A stretch of 64,000 nt of DNA from Cardiocondyla obscurior (taxonomy: Eukaryota; Arthropoda; Insecta; Hymenoptera; Formicidae): NCBI RefSeq assembly GCF_019399895.1, contig NC_091882.1:1984001-2048000 (forward strand), read 5' to 3'. Shown here piece by piece: positions 48,499 to 61,543 of the stretch. The notes under the pieces were generated by a model. The model searched no databases and had not been told where the DNA came from. It worked only from the letters and a program-made list of their open reading frames with translations. Within the stretch, counting starts at the first letter, position 1, and every line of letters starts with the position of its first letter. The position numbers and the translations under genes are program-made.

Positions 48499-49911
48499 TT
48501 TTCTTGTTTTTTTTTTTTATTTCCTTTTTTTTATATATTAATCTAAAGTATTCTTAAATATGTTTTACAATTAATAACTTAGAGATATACATATATAAAT
48601 TTATATCTTGTACAAGTATCTTAATATACTTAATACATTTTATTAAAATAGCTTAAAATATTTTGTACATCAAAATATGAAAGCCTCTTCATATTTAGGT
48701 ATAAACTGAATTGTTAATTACTTCATTTCAAAATATTTGGAAGAAATAAAAATCGTGTAAAGATTAAAAAATAGATTTTCCACTGGTGATGAGTAGAACA
48801 ATTATTTTTTCATCAAGATAATGAATAATCCATATCTCGTGAATATTTTTTTGAACTACAATTAATTGCACTTTGTTGCATTAGCATGTACATTTTTTTA
48901 TAATAATTATATTTTCTTTACAACATTGACTTGCACTTGCTTTCTCCACATATGTGTATCTAAAATCTTAAAAAGATTAGTACTATCCTATTATACCAAA
49001 TATTCTTAAGACACAGTTTTCAGCTTGTGCAATGGCACGTTAATGATGCAAAGTTCAGAAAAATATGAAATCTTATATATAAATGAATAAAATGGAAATA
49101 TAATTGTTGCCCGATTGTTGCGGCTTTTGTTGATTGCGATTTTTCATTTGGGTCACTTTGTGCCGCGAGAGTAAATGTCACTTGAAATGCTATTATTTTT
49201 CCGCCTTCAATATACTTTTCCCCGAATTTAATTTATATTTTATATATCAACTTATATTTATATAAGTACTTATGTACTTTTCGGATACATATGTGCGGAG
49301 CCCCACTGACTGTAACTGGTGGTTTTCTATAATTTACAATTTTTCGGTAATAGATATTAACTCAAGTTTAATCGGACAAATTTTTATAGTTTTAATAAAA
49401 TTTACTTTACCTTAAAATTATAGGCATAGTTCAAATCGCCGATAAGTCGAATGTATCATACTATCGTGCAGTCAGTATCGGTAAAATAACAGAAAAATAT
49501 AAAAATTCAGAAAATTCTGGCAATGATTTATCACAAAAGAATACCTGTAATCTTAAGAGATAAACGTTCATATTTTAAACGTTATAAGAAAAATACGAAG
49601 TATGATATTGTGAAATTATGCACAATTGTAATATATTAAAAATATGTTATGAACGGTCATACCTTCACATGATTTAAATATCTGCTTATTATAAAAATAA
49701 CTGTCGAGACAGATTCTTGTAAAATTATTTAGCAATATGAGTATTGCAAACATTGAACATCGAGAGGAATGTACTCTTATTTGTCCTTAAGAGTCTTATG
49801 ACCCCTATTAGATGTACGTATAAGTAATAAAATGCAAAAGTAAGTATTTTATCATATAAAAAAGTGTGTACAAAAATGTGTATAAAAAAAGATGTTTAAA
49901 ATATTGGATAC
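48499..49911. other. AT-rich intergenic DNA between convergent genes
   Basis: This is the 3' flank of BRX1 and of the SLC44 gene. It is very AT-rich, with many stop codons in all frames. Nothing else is seen. Confidence 0.6.
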
Positions 49912-52900
49912 TTATTCGTTCATCGGGGTCATTTCATGAGACTGTTGCCCATTCGCGTTGCTGCTAGAAGCTCCGATTTGTGCTAACGCAGATTGATGCC
50001 ACTTGCCATTTTCACCATTTAAATTTTTATCCTCGCATACACATAAGAATAATGTGTCGATGACAGTCTAAAATAATAAATCAATTTATTATAAAACCTT
50101 TTAATTTAAAAATTAAATTCAAAAATAATTTATTTGTATATGCGTCGATAGAATACATATGAATGTACGTATATTTGACTTACCTCGTAGAGGGAAATTA
50201 TACAATGAGCAATGAAAAATGAAAAAACACAAATGATAAAGATCGGAACAGCGTAAAAGTGTAGCTCAGGATCTTGTCTCATGAAAAGTAATGCGACGCT
50301 TCCAGTTGCAGCTGTAACGAAACATTTCCCGAGGAACAATATAAAATCGCCAAATCCATTGATCACTGCTATTTGAAGAGCATTACTGACGAGCGTTGTG
50401 TAAGCCTTAAAAAAAATTATAAATATTTTATTACCGATAAAATAGCTTCTATCAAATTTTATTTCTTTTTACTTTTTTTTATATTAAAACGTACTATTCT
50501 AGCTGCATTGCAAAAGTGGGTACCCTCTATAGCAACAACGGTATATGCATTATGATTCATATATCGAATTAATTTTTCCAGACAGTAGAAACAGCAAATA
50601 CAGAACTTTAAACCACACTGAGAGCACGGAGATGTTTCTTTAGTTTTCTCAAATCTGTAAAATAAGAGCCCACGTATATTTAAGAAGAATTAAAAATGTC
50701 TTTAAAAAATGAAGATCATTATTAAGATTTTTTTCGAAAAAACTTACTTGGCATGCAGGTACGTTAAAATCAATCTTGGCAATTTAAAAATAGTTATTAA
50801 AAGCGATCCACATGCTACAGAACCCATATGATAGCAGACTAAATGTCCTATTGATGAGCATACTGGAAACGAGCTACTGTTTTTACCTCTAATAAAAAAA
50901 AGAAAATTATTATTAAAACATATTCGACATAATTCTTTATCTGTAGGTTGTAAAATATTACCTAAAATACCAGTGGGCAACAGAACCTGATATTACCATG
51001 TCTTGGCATCCAACAATAAATTCCGATACCCATATCAGTCCTATAAGATACACCCACCACATATATTTCACCCATGTTGCATCAACATATTCCACGAGAG
51101 TAAAAGCTGAAATATATAATAATTAATTTTATTTTATTTATAAATTATAAAACATATGTGCATGCATATAAATATGTGTATATACATGTATATGATATAT
51201 TACTTTTGAAGGAATCGATAGAAAAATCTATTTTCTTTTCTTCAATTAACGGAGCGCGTTCACCAACCAAGCTTAAATTTACAGGCTCAAATATAGCATT
51301 TTTGTACATTTGCACTGATTTTGTTTCGGGATAATCTGTAATAAAGTATAGGAAATTAATTTTTGTTTGTAAAATAAGCTCGATATCTAATTATATATTA
51401 TAAACTACTTACTTGCTGTTGCAAGACAAAGAATTACGAATACCCAAAAGGCAAAAAACAGGATTAAAGATATAAATGTTAAGATTGGTTGGAAAAATAA
51501 ACCAGGTAATTCTTTTAAACATTTTGCACTTTCTTTAAATAGTGCCGCCATAAAGCTGATGCGTTTGCGTAATATACAAGAAAGAAACAACAAAATAACC
51601 TGTAAAATAAAAAAAAAATTGCTAAAGAATTTTATAATTTATAAAATATTAATAAAATAGTATAGTATGGTACTGTGTGTATACTGAAAGACATATAGCG
51701 TTTGCTTCGGCGAGCGGTGACGGCGGCTGGCGTACGTGATTTTCCCTTCTCGATCGTCGTGTGCGGAGTAATAGTAGGACGCGTTCCTCCTCAGATCACG
51801 TATGTACGCTAGCCGCCGTCGCCGAAGCAAATGCCATATTTATTTTTCAGTGTACATGTATCTAACTTTTTTATTATATGGTAATAACTTACAGTGATAA
51901 TAGTAGCGATAATTGAAAACGCGAGAAATGCTCTTTCATTTCTCACAGCTTCTTCAAGAAGCTCGTTTGGGTCAGTTTTGTCCAAAGTTTTTTTAATATC
52001 AACATACGTTACCCATAAAAGAATTGTGCCGCCTTTAATACAATGCAAATAATATTTTTTAGTAATAAAATCTAATTATTTTTATCTACGTGATAATTAA
52101 TAATTATAATTATAATAATTTATGATCTCTTGATACTGTTATTTTTCTAAAATATAACTCACCCGTGCAAGCAATTGTTACAAGTACGATTATAATCCAC
52201 GTTACAATAGTTGCCAGTAAATGGAAAATGGCTATTGTAAAAAGAGACAAAACTGAAACAAAAAAAAAATTATAATTAATTATATTCTATACATAATTCG
52301 TATATGTTTAGTGTCATGTAATAATGTACTAAATTTCTTACTGCAGGCGAGAAAAGATAGTGCCAAAATTTGTCTCCAAGTTTTGCACAAGTCTCCCAAA
52401 ACCTGCTCGATAACGTCCCACGAATTAATGAAGCCGTATAAATTCGAAATTATTGTTTCGCTCACTTCCTTCACCGCTCTGGGGATGCACCGATTTAGAA
52501 CGGGCGTGCTGGGGTAAACGGGTGGCTCTGGGCAGGATCCATTTTTAAATATACTACTCTGACTGTTACACGCGCTGAAGTCAGCACCCGGTCTATCGTG
52601 ACACAACTGTGACCCAGTCTCTTTATAAAATTTACAGACGTCCTCCATCGTCCATAGCATTCTGTCTGGACATTTCTTCACACAAATCTTTAACGATTGC
52701 GTGACATTATTTATATCCAAGAAGAATAAATATCTGCAACATAATATAACGTGTATATTCAGATCGATTGACGGCGAGAATGAGAACTTGAGGCAAATTA
52801 GAAGAAAATATAAGAGACTGACGGTTTGTCACTGGTATCTTGTCCTGATAGCTCCATGCTGCCAAACTTTGGATTGTTCTTCATCCCGCATGTGTTCCCG

Positions 52901-53171
52901 AAACTGTCGTATCCATTTATGAGCCGTATGGGATTGCCGTAGACAATTGCGAAGGCGGCGATTAATATCTGAAGGCGAAATAAATCGGCGTGTTAAATTA
53001 TGCCCCTCGTTGACATATTGGGCGTGCATCGGTGACACATCATGCGGCGTCTATATTTACCATAAGAAACCAGAACGCTATGAAGAGGCAGAGCCAGATG
53101 ACGTCCGTGCATCCTCGCACCCGCGTCGGCTCGCCGCGCTCCTCGTCCTTGCTACCGGTGCAGCAGGACAT
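49912..53171 (-). CDS. choline transporter-like protein, SLC44/CTL family
   Basis: There are twelve exons on the minus strand: 53061-53171, 52823-52968, 52342-52733, 52163-52252, 51893-52032, 51413-51599, 51204-51335, 50962-51106, 50748-50888, 50495-50654, 50184-50405 and 49912-50067 (673 residues). CTL hallmarks include a short Cys-containing N terminus, a first membrane helix, GNPIRLINGYDSFGNTCGMK, a Cys-rich extracellular loop, then about nine more hydrophobic helices. It also has WVSEFIVGCQDMVISG, VAHWYF, the KNSSSFPV/GHLVCYHMGSVACG loop and AIEGTHFCNAA. The family transports choline and related substrates at plasma and mitochondrial membranes. The polar C-terminal tail is Ser/Asn/Gln-rich. 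Intron 5 contains a fold-back element. Subtype assignment (CTL1 versus CTL2) was not settled. It is divergent from Hakai. Confidence 0.93.
51679..51855. mobile_element. fold-back element in an SLC44 intron
   Basis: Inverted arms of about 60 bases (51679-51740 and 51795-51855) share TTTGCTTCGGCGA, GACGGCGGCT, GCGTAC and ACGTGAT blocks. The outer ends read TATACTGAAAG on the left and the complement of CTTTTCAGTGTA-type sequence on the right. The element fills most of a 293-base intron and is GC-rich against an AT-rich background, consistent with insertion of a MITE. No transposase is present and the boundaries are approximate. Confidence 0.65.
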
Positions 53172-54703
53172 CCTGTCCTCCCGTTACCGCCGTACCGCTA
53201 CCTGTTAAAGTGGCCAAGGCACTTTGTTCCCGCGGAGTCGTTATTGTTGTGGTCGCGCGTCCCTGTTTGATTCACAGTGGAATACAACGCCTAGTGCCGT
53301 AGCCACGAGACGTTCGTCGTAAGAGCCTTCTGATTTTCGGAGTCTGATTAACGTCACGATCAAACTGCAAAAAATACTTTACTTGTTGAGCCGTGCTTTA
53401 TAAACAAGTAGCCAGACGCAGGCCGTGAAAAGTATTGCAAAGTTTTTCCTTCTTCATCAATGGGCAATTACTTAAAGAACTATGCGACGAGCATTTGTCG
53501 CGCGTGAGTTCGGAGTAGAAACTCAAGGTCCGAAACACCCGCCGCGGGGTCTACGATTGTTAGATACGGCCTGTGCTCCGCGTTCCGGCGTAATGTCGTT
53601 TCCACGGCAACGAACGCGTACTAACACGTCACATAGGGATATGCATTTTAATGAATGGTTGCCTGTCTGTGTGATCGTGATGAACCGTGTCCTTGTGTAT
53701 GCGCGACGCAGAGGCGACAGGTGCGACGATTCAATAGATTTTCAAAATTTAATTAATGTAAGTATGCTAATTATATTTGTCTGAATAATTTTATATACAT
53801 ATATGTATACTTTGTTGTAAGTTACATGTGTTTTTTTTAGTTAAATAGTATCATGGGTATTTTAACAAGTAGTATAATTTAATATATAATATCGAGATAA
53901 TTTGGAAGGAAAATGACACTTTAAAGACGTACGAAATACGTAATTTTTATCAAAGAATTAATGTCGATGCTTTGGTAATTAATATTACGTTATTCTTTTT
54001 TAGGAATTACGATTCTTATATCCAAATTAAATCTGTCACCTCGACAATGTCACATTCGGCGCTCATGCGCAAAAAAGATTGCCCGTATGTCCGTCTCTAT
54101 CAACTGATATCAACACTTATCGCGCCACTCAGCCGCACGATCGCCGATGGCATGTTATGATATTGTTATTTCGGCGACTTTAAACGAAACAAACGCCTCC
54201 GTTTAATCGTCGAACTCCAGTTGTGAGTATCGCCATTTACAGCCCGTCTCGCCCTTCCACGTATCGCCGCTTTTGTCCCTGAGAACCGCCAGAGTAACGT
54301 CTGGAACGTAACCTAAACGTTTCGCTCGAGACACGATTACCGATCAGGAAGTGCCGAAAATTTGATCTTTTGCCGAGAGGAAGCTAAACCGACAACATGA
54401 AAATTAGTTCTGACTCGGACTCCGAATGTATATTCTATCGTTCTAAATCTAAAATTACTTAATGTCTTTTTTTTTTGCTGCTAATTGTTCAAAACTTGTA
54501 TTTGTAAATTACTTGCTACACGTCATGCATGAGTGAATTGTTTATAATTTTTCTATTTTTAACAATAAGTTCTAGTACGATAAATTAAATGATTTATTTA
54601 TTTAAAAAAAAATTAATATGCTAAAATATATATATATATATATTTTTTTTAACATATAGCAATCTGTTTGCAATAGGGTCAAATATATATGTTAATTTTA
54701 GCA
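53172..54703. promoter_or_regulatory. SLC44/Hakai divergent upstream region
   Basis: These 1.5 kb separate the start codons. The end near SLC44 is mixed GC-rich DNA, probably its 5' UTR and promoter. A donor-like CCAGTTGTGAGT near 54218-54229 and an acceptor at 54698-54700 suggest a 5' UTR intron for Hakai. Short open frames at 53482-53784 and 53972-54160 have no recognisable features. The stretch from 54430 is AT-rich. Confidence 0.4.
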
Positions 54704-56317
54704 ATGGAGGAGAATGGAAGTAAAAGAATGAGAGGTAGAGCTCGTGGGCGAGCTCGTGGACGTGCTCGGGGTCGAGCTAGAGGAAGATCCAAAAAGCAAG
54801 TAAAGGTAAATCGATGTTATAATATATAGCATATATTTATAAATATACAAAAAAATTGTTGCAGCTACAAAGCAGTATAAATAACTATTGAAATTGCTTG
54901 CAGGTTATTGAAAGTGATGACGAAGATACTTCGCAACAAGTTGAGGATAACTCGGCGGAAGCAATCGGCGAGCATGACGAGCATGAACCTCCAATAGCTC
55001 AGCAACCTTCTCTCGAGCAACAGTTTGATTTAGAGGCTGATATTTCACAGCTTGAGGCACCAACTTTTACCACCATTAATCGAGGTCCACCTGAGCCAAT
55101 GCTGCGTCTTAGGTGGGACCATCGCGTGAATTTAATAGGAGAGAAAGTACTGAATCCTATGATACATTGCTGTGACAAATGTTTAAAACCAATTCTCATC
55201 TATGGCCGTATGGTATGTTTGTGTTATATTTTTAATTAATAGTTTTTTATTATTTATAATATTGTTTGGCCGAGCAGGGCCGCGATAATATATTATAACT
55301 TTTAATACATTTAAACATTTACAGATTCCTTGCAAACATGTATTTTGCCTGTCTTGTGCAAAGAGAGAAGACAAGGTTTGTCCTCGTTGCATGGAAAAGG
55401 TATCGAGAGTAGAGCAAACCGGTCTCGGTACTGTATTTATGTGTACGCACGGCGGAACAAGATACGGAAACGCTGGATGCAGGAGAACATATCTCAGTCA
55501 AAGAGATTTACAGGTAAACGAATCGATAATATTTTATTAAGATATATAGTTATATATTATTTTTCTTACGTTCGTATAGGCTCATATTAATCATCGGCAC
55601 ATATCAGCACCTCAATCTGGACTCAACCAAGGAATGCAGGTTGATCCTCCACAATATGTACATGCTAAATCGGAAATGGAGTCACAGTTAACGAAAGTGT
55701 CTTCCGTGCAGATGCAGAACACGCGACTTAAATCCGTGCAATCTCATATGGTTCAACCAATTATGGGTAATGATCCTCGTGTGAATTCGCTAGTGAATCA
55801 ACAGCCAACGTTAGAGCAACATCGACAACAGCATAGACAGCAACAGCAGCAACAGCAAGCGATGATGTCGATGCAAAGTTACGCGACGAGTACCGCACCG
55901 CCACCGCCGCCTCCGAGTAATGCTCCGATGCGGACCAATCTCATTACCGTGCCGATTCAGGATACAACATCTCTACCTACACACGATCTTCATGCTCAAC
56001 AGAGTCATCATTATTATTCGGCGCCACCGCCACCACCTCCGCCTCCACCGCCGCCAGTTAATTACGGCGGTTATAATGTGCCACCACCGGTATCACAACC
56101 AACACAGCAATACTATCCGCAGCCGCAGCATCCGACTCAGGTGTCCTACGTGCCGCCACCGCCTCCACCGCAGCAGCAACAATACGTATCATCGGGCTCG
56201 ATACGACCATCACCCACCGGTTATATACAAGAACCTCAATACGGTCCGCCGTCTCAGCAACAACCACCACCACCGCAGCCGCAATGGTCGCAACATCAAC
56301 AACAGTTTTATAGATAA
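54704..56317 (+). CDS. Hakai: E3 ubiquitin-protein ligase Hakai (CBLL1)
   Basis: There are four exons, 54704-54805, 54904-55212, 55325-55513 and 55580-56317, with all junctions in phase 0 (445 residues). The N terminus carries Gly-Arg-Ala-Arg repeats (residues 10-27). A RING finger (CDKC, CKHVFCLSCA, CPRC) is followed by the Hakai-specific zinc segment (CTHGG, GCRRTYLSQRDL, AHINHRH). Together these form the HYB domain, about residues 122-210. The C-terminal half is Gln- and Pro-rich with several polyproline runs. In vertebrates Hakai ubiquitylates tyrosine-phosphorylated E-cadherin. In flies and vertebrates it is also a stabilising subunit of the m6A writer complex. An acceptor 3 bases before the start codon indicates an upstream untranslated exon. 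Confidence 0.95.
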
Positions 56318-56428
56318 AAAAAGACGTAAGTGCTTAGTGATAAAATAGTCGACGGGAAAAACGTGAATTTAATTTATAATCGTCATATATTTTTAAATAA
56401 GAAAAAATATTTTTTTATTGAAATAAGA

Positions 56429-56434
56429 AATAAA
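56429..56434 (+). terminator. polyadenylation signal of Hakai
   Basis: An AATAAA hexamer lies about 110 bases past the stop codon in AT-rich DNA. Later alternatives exist. Confidence 0.4.
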
Positions 56435-56948
56435 TTTGAAATTATTCGATTTGAATTTGTTGAATTTACGCTTTCCTAAAAGGATTTGATAATTCTAATG
56501 ACGTAGAAGAAAAAAAATAAAAAGATATGAGTTTATTTAAATTTAAACATTAATTTCTTTATAAAGAAAAAAAACTTTAAGTTACAAAAATATATATAAT
56601 TTTTTAATATATTTATAATGTGCTTTATAATTCGGATGATAATGAATGTTGAATTATAGAAATGACTTTCTTCCCTATATTTCCCTTTAGTTCCCTTTGT
56701 TTCTTATTACTACAAGTGCGTGCGTGTGTATGTATATTTAAAGAATATCGATTATTTCTATATTTTAACCTTCATATCATTATCTGCATAACTGCATATT
56801 ACAAATATATTCCTTGCAAAACTAAAGTATTTACCATAATATATATTATATAAGCATTTAGACTTAAAGCCATTATGCTTTATTGTTATGTCATTTAAAA
56901 ATAGCAAATCAAGAGATTTCACAATTTTTTAGATATCGAATCCAATCT

Positions 56949-57037
56949 ATAAGCGTCTGATCCTTAAAACTATATTTTCAATGCTATACACGTGCTACGT
57001 GTATGTGAAAATATAGTTTGAAGGATCAGACGCTTAT
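56949..57037. repeat. long hairpin with 32-base arms
   Basis: The arms at 56949-56980 and 57006-57037 pair over 32 bases with one mismatch. The 25-base loop contains a further perfect 7-base stem (ATACACG at 56986-56992, CGTGTAT at 56998-57004). It is either a fold-back element or a precursor-like RNA hairpin. Confidence 0.75.
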
Positions 57038-57374
57038 ATGACAAATGTACTATATTATTTTATATAATTATCGATATATTAAGGATTTTATAATAAAATC
57101 ATCATTGTTTTGGTCTTTTATTTTTGTGTTCCAATGTGTGGAATGTATTTATAGATTTCCATAAATTTTTTAGACTTTCCTGAAGTTTTCTTTTAGCCAT
57201 ATTAATTATAAAGTGTATCGATAATGAAGTCAATACAGATATTTTGTCAGTAGAATTTAATATTGTACAGATTGTAACGATTGTAACTTATGTACAAACT
57301 TAATGTACATATGCATGTAATAATTACATTAGATTCTTAAAACATGCTTCCTGTGAATTCAACAAATACATTCA

Positions 57375-57500
57375 CACTCAATTAATTTTGGCCTTCCATT
57401 TTTAGACGGAATAATAAATATTAATGAACTAAATACTCATAAAAAATTACTTAAAAGATTTATTAATAACAACATTTTAAACGGACGGCCAAAATTGATC
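57375..57500. repeat. imperfect inverted repeat
   Basis: AATTTTGGCC near the left end and GGCCAAAATT near the right end, extended by similar flanking bases (CCATTTTTAGACGG against the complement of CATTTTAAACGG), form inverted ends about 115 bases apart. This suggests a small MITE-like unit. Confidence 0.45.
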
Positions 57501-57561
57501 AGAACACATGCAATCACATACTTCCATAATTTTATTCACGCCATAAAAATAGCTCTTAATG

Positions 57562-57589
57562 TCATTCCATTATATCTATAATGGAATGA
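57562..57589. repeat. 13-base perfect hairpin
   Basis: TCATTCCATTATA (57562-57574) and TATAATGGAATGA (57577-57589) are exact complements separated by two bases. Confidence 0.8.
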
Positions 57590-58924
57590 TTATATATAGC
57601 AATATTGTGCTATACACAATCACTGCCTCTTTTTAATATCTTGTTCCCTTTACGTGTACACCAACCTGTATTATATACAAACTTTATCTGCATAATCATG
57701 GATTTTATATACAATACCTCATTCGTTACAACTATTATTAAAACTATTTTCCACTTCTGTCACTCCTGTTATGTATATATGAACGTTTTTACGATTTAAT
57801 GGAAAATGTTATACATTTTATAACATTAAATACGCAATTTACAAGTAAACGATCCTGTACAAAATAAAATTATGGAATCTAATCTGAAATTTGTATATAT
57901 TTTTATGTAAAAGATCGGCGTATAAATACCAAAAAATTAAAAAAAAAATAGATCCAAGAGCAGAAAGTAAATAATGTTACATTCTATGTCGATTATAATG
58001 ATTTAGAACATTGTATTGAAAAAAAAAAAATATATATATATATATAAATATATATATATATATTTTTTTTTATTGAAATGTAAATGTGCAGAGTTTGCTC
58101 TGCATATTTTCATAACTAGCTGATTTCAACATATGTAAATTAAACAGTAAGATATTGTTTTATTTCTTTTGTGGTTTAGTACAAAATTTATCGTAAAAGA
58201 TTAAATTTTTACTTTCTTTAATTTTACTGTTTTTCTGAACAGAGTTACATCGATGTATGTATTGCACTGAAAACGTCTAATTATTATGTCATTATTAAAT
58301 CATCATCGAATTTTTTTGATAGAATTGTGTGCTCTAATTATATGGCACTATAAATCTATGAGGTCATCTTTTTTTTTTTTGAAGAATTTTAATTCTTGTT
58401 AAGTATTATATAACCTTTAGTATAACAAAGAATTTTTCCGTTTCTTGGAAAATAGCATTATAAGATACAAATCTTAATTTTTATTTTTTCTATGTGTTAA
58501 AAATCTTTTAAAGATTATAATTTTTTTAAACTGGCAATATAATATGGCATGCTAATCAATACAAAGCATAGTCCATAATTGTTATGTGCACTAATATCTT
58601 ATAGCAGAAATGCTCATATACATATATACATAAATAAAATTCCGAGATAATGTAACATATTTTTATATAATTTACTTTTTTTCTAAATGGCAGTATATTA
58701 ATCTCTTTCTAATCAGAACATTTTACATTATCCGATTTGTAAATTTAAAATTAATTTGCTCACTTTAATATTTAAATTATAGTGATAACACATTCTATTT
58801 ACACGATAAAGAAAAAGGACTTACGCTCGTTATTGAATACTGCCATATTATAAGCCTGCACTTTGTGTTTAGAAGCTTTTCAGTGTAATTTATAAACCTA
58901 TTGAAATCAGTCAGTCTCGTACAA

Positions 58925-60466
58925 TCACGTATTGCTAGAAGGATGATTATGTATATTAACATTTACTTGTGGAATGAGTGGTGACGCGAGTGGTTTAGGT
59001 GTAGCGGATTCGGGTATCGGTATGGAAACCGCAGGAGGCACCGGAGAGTGTTTTTTGGACCTGTCCGGTTGCCAAGGTTTCGCGTGATCTTTGCTCAATC
59101 TCTCACTCAATGCTTTCAACGCTATTTGCCTGTAAAATAAACATCAATTGGAAAGATGAGAATAGCAATATGACTCGCGAAGTATTATATAGTGAAAATA
59201 AAATCTCGGCATTCATGTTTTATCTCGCGTGATTACTCACCGGCGTCGTTCGCTATCGTGAGGATCGATACCGGGAAGATTAATAACCAAGCCAGGCGGT
59301 GTGTTAGACATGTCAAATCTTCTAACTACTTTTCGGCACAGTCCAATACGCACAAAAAATCCGTGTACAGTGTTACTCACTACTGCTATTGGAGGTTGCA
59401 AAACATTTGGAAAAAAACTGCAAAAGATATTAGACAATTAAAGTAAAATAATCGGATTAGATATTCAGTAGAGTAATTTAAATTATAAAAATCTCACCTT
59501 GCAAATGTAAAATTGTCAGCCATGTCTCCTCTAGTGCCATTGTTGTGTTTTTGATAAAATCTCAAATATGTCCAAGACATTAACAATCCACTGAGAAACA
59601 TGGTGGGATGAGTACCTTCTAGTAATCCAACCAGCCATAATATCAATCCCATAATCCATACCATTAGAGGTATATTTCTATTTGTGATCTTTCCAATAGG
59701 TGTCTTAATTAAAATGTGATCTGGCATTATTTGCTTCACTGCTACTGCAACTCCTATAAAATGAATTAATTCTTTCAATGATTAAAGCTATGTCACAGTG
59801 TATTTTTAAGAAATTTCTTTTTCAAAAAGAAACTACATTTCTTGAATATATACTAAAGATATTTTTAAATTAAATATCTATGCTTAATACTCTGTATAAA
59901 CTAAGAAAAAGATTCTGTGCCATAATAATAATTATAATTGTGTTTGTGATATACAGATTAACAGAACAAGCTGATCAGAAGATTTTGCGCAATCAGCTAG
60001 GAAAAAAGAGTATACCCGCGATGTAGCCGGTCAAGCCGTGTATGTGTATGCTGAAGATCAGGTCCGGATTGCTGGTGCACATGTAGAGGAACAGGTAGAA
60101 GAGCGCCGAAAGCACGGCGACGCCGAAGTTGACGATCGCGAAGAACGTCATCATTTCGAAGGCGCCCCACAACGGCTCGATCAGCTTGCCGCAGAGGCCG
60201 ACGGTGACGATGTCGACGCATACCTCCCAGAAGTGTATCTCGAGGAAGCAGAAAGTGAAGGCCGTCCAGAACCAGAAGACCGGCGGCAGCAGGTAACCTG
60301 GTGTCACGCTCAGGATGCGCACCGCCTCTTCGGAGAAGGACAGGCAGTAGGAGAACAGCACTACTATGCAGATGAACTTGACGCTGGTGCTGGTGTTGCC
60401 GAGCAGGGCCGCAGCCTGTTGCCTCAGATAGGGGATGTTTCTACCGAGGCCCTTTATCGCCGCCAT
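58925..60466 (-). CDS. TMEM115: transmembrane protein 115
   Basis: There are four exons on the minus strand: 60016-60466, 59498-59753, 59241-59417 and 58925-59129 (362 residues; human 351). It is a rhomboid-like Golgi membrane protein with several hydrophobic helices in the first two exons. Family landmarks are VTPGYLLPPVFWFWT, EPLWGAFEMMTFFAIVN, IHIHGLTGYIAG joined to VAVAVKQ, SWTYLRFYQKHNNGTRGDMAD and LPGIDPHDSERRRQ, then ALKALSERL. The C-terminal cytosolic tail is Pro/Ser-rich. In vertebrates TMEM115 acts with the COG complex in Golgi-to-ER retrograde transport. The donor of exon 1 is GTATAC. The start is the ATG before AAIKGLGRN; the upstream codons of this frame lack an ATG. It is divergent from the Cys-rich gene. 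Confidence 0.93.
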
Positions 60467-61543
60467 CGCCGCAAGCAAACCTAACCTCTTTTTTCACAGC
60501 CCTCCTCTCCTCTCGCCTTTTCCTCGGCGAGGAAAGCTGCCATAGTCGGGCCAAGTTCCGCCGCTCGGAGCGTTCGCATCGACGTCTGAACTTCGCCGCG
60601 GGAGCGGCAATCGAATCTCGCTCGTTTTCGCGAGAGCGAATATGTTACGTACTTGGAGCATTCAAGTTAATCGAAGTTCAGACAGGAAAGAGCCGGAAGT
60701 ATCGAAAGTTCGAAGAGAAGCCATTTTACGTGCTTCATTGAACGGAGACGCAGCCGTCGGTGCTTGATCGGGGACAGTCTTTGGCATCATCGTGAAATTG
60801 CGGGAAGCAACGAGCGTCAGTACTCGCGGTAAGTTCTCTTCGTATAAAATTATATTAGTTTTTCCGGATTTCGATGCGCGGACCGTACATTTTGGGCGAT
60901 CGTCTTAATCCGATTCAATCCGTCGTTGGCGATGGATTGCTTCGATCAATTAATTGCGTATTAAACTTCGCATCGGGGTAAATATACATTCGCGTCGGCT
61001 TCAAATGCCGCGCGATCGATTAATTAATCATCCGAACCTTTGGCGTACGTGAATTTTGCCAATGGTCATTTTCGCATATTCGCACGGCGTATAACCGTTC
61101 GTTCATTTCAGCTCGATTACATTTTTCATGTGTGTAATCACTCGTAGATAATCGCCAGTGTCTGTTTTACAGTCGTAAGGTAATAGCTCGCGCAAGGCAA
61201 AGCGCTTTTGCGATAAAAAAAAATGCTGCGCGCGGCGCCGTCTTTTCGTCGCCGCGGCGGCTTCATTTTCGTCAATTTCCCACCGTAAGTTACCGCCATC
61301 TAGGAAACGCGGGCAAACGGCGCTTCACTTTTTGCACCTCACTAATATCGAGTCGTTTCCAGGTAACGAGATCGAAATTCATCTTACGAGAAACGATCGT
61401 CGAAAGCAGTATTCTGGAGCAGCATTTCCTGGAGACAAGATCGGAAATCTGATACAAAGCGAAGCAAGCAAATTCCCGCGGAAGGATTGCGATGACGGAG
61501 AAGCGACCGCAGCATTACACACATATGAACCTCAAACATAAGA
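60467..61543. promoter_or_regulatory. TMEM115/Cys-rich gene promoter and 5' UTR exons
   Basis: This is a CpG-rich promoter-like region. A strong donor (CGCG then GTAAGT, GT at 60829-60830) ends a probable untranslated first exon, and an acceptor at 61361-61362 begins a second exon from 61363. That exon carries a 23-codon upstream frame (61492-61563) that overlaps the chosen start codon at 61544. Confidence 0.5.

Larger units (their letters stand above)
56435..58924. other. AT-rich intergenic DNA with hairpins, between convergent genes
   Basis: No gene is recognised. The stretch contains the hairpins at 56949-57037, 57375-57500 and 57562-57589, and a self-complementary A/TA/T tract near 58020-58075. 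Part of it is probably 3' UTR of Hakai and of TMEM115. Confidence 0.55.

Noticed and set aside
53482..53784. 100-codon frame upstream of Hakai
   Set aside because: It lies in the divergent promoter region, with no conserved features and no splice links.
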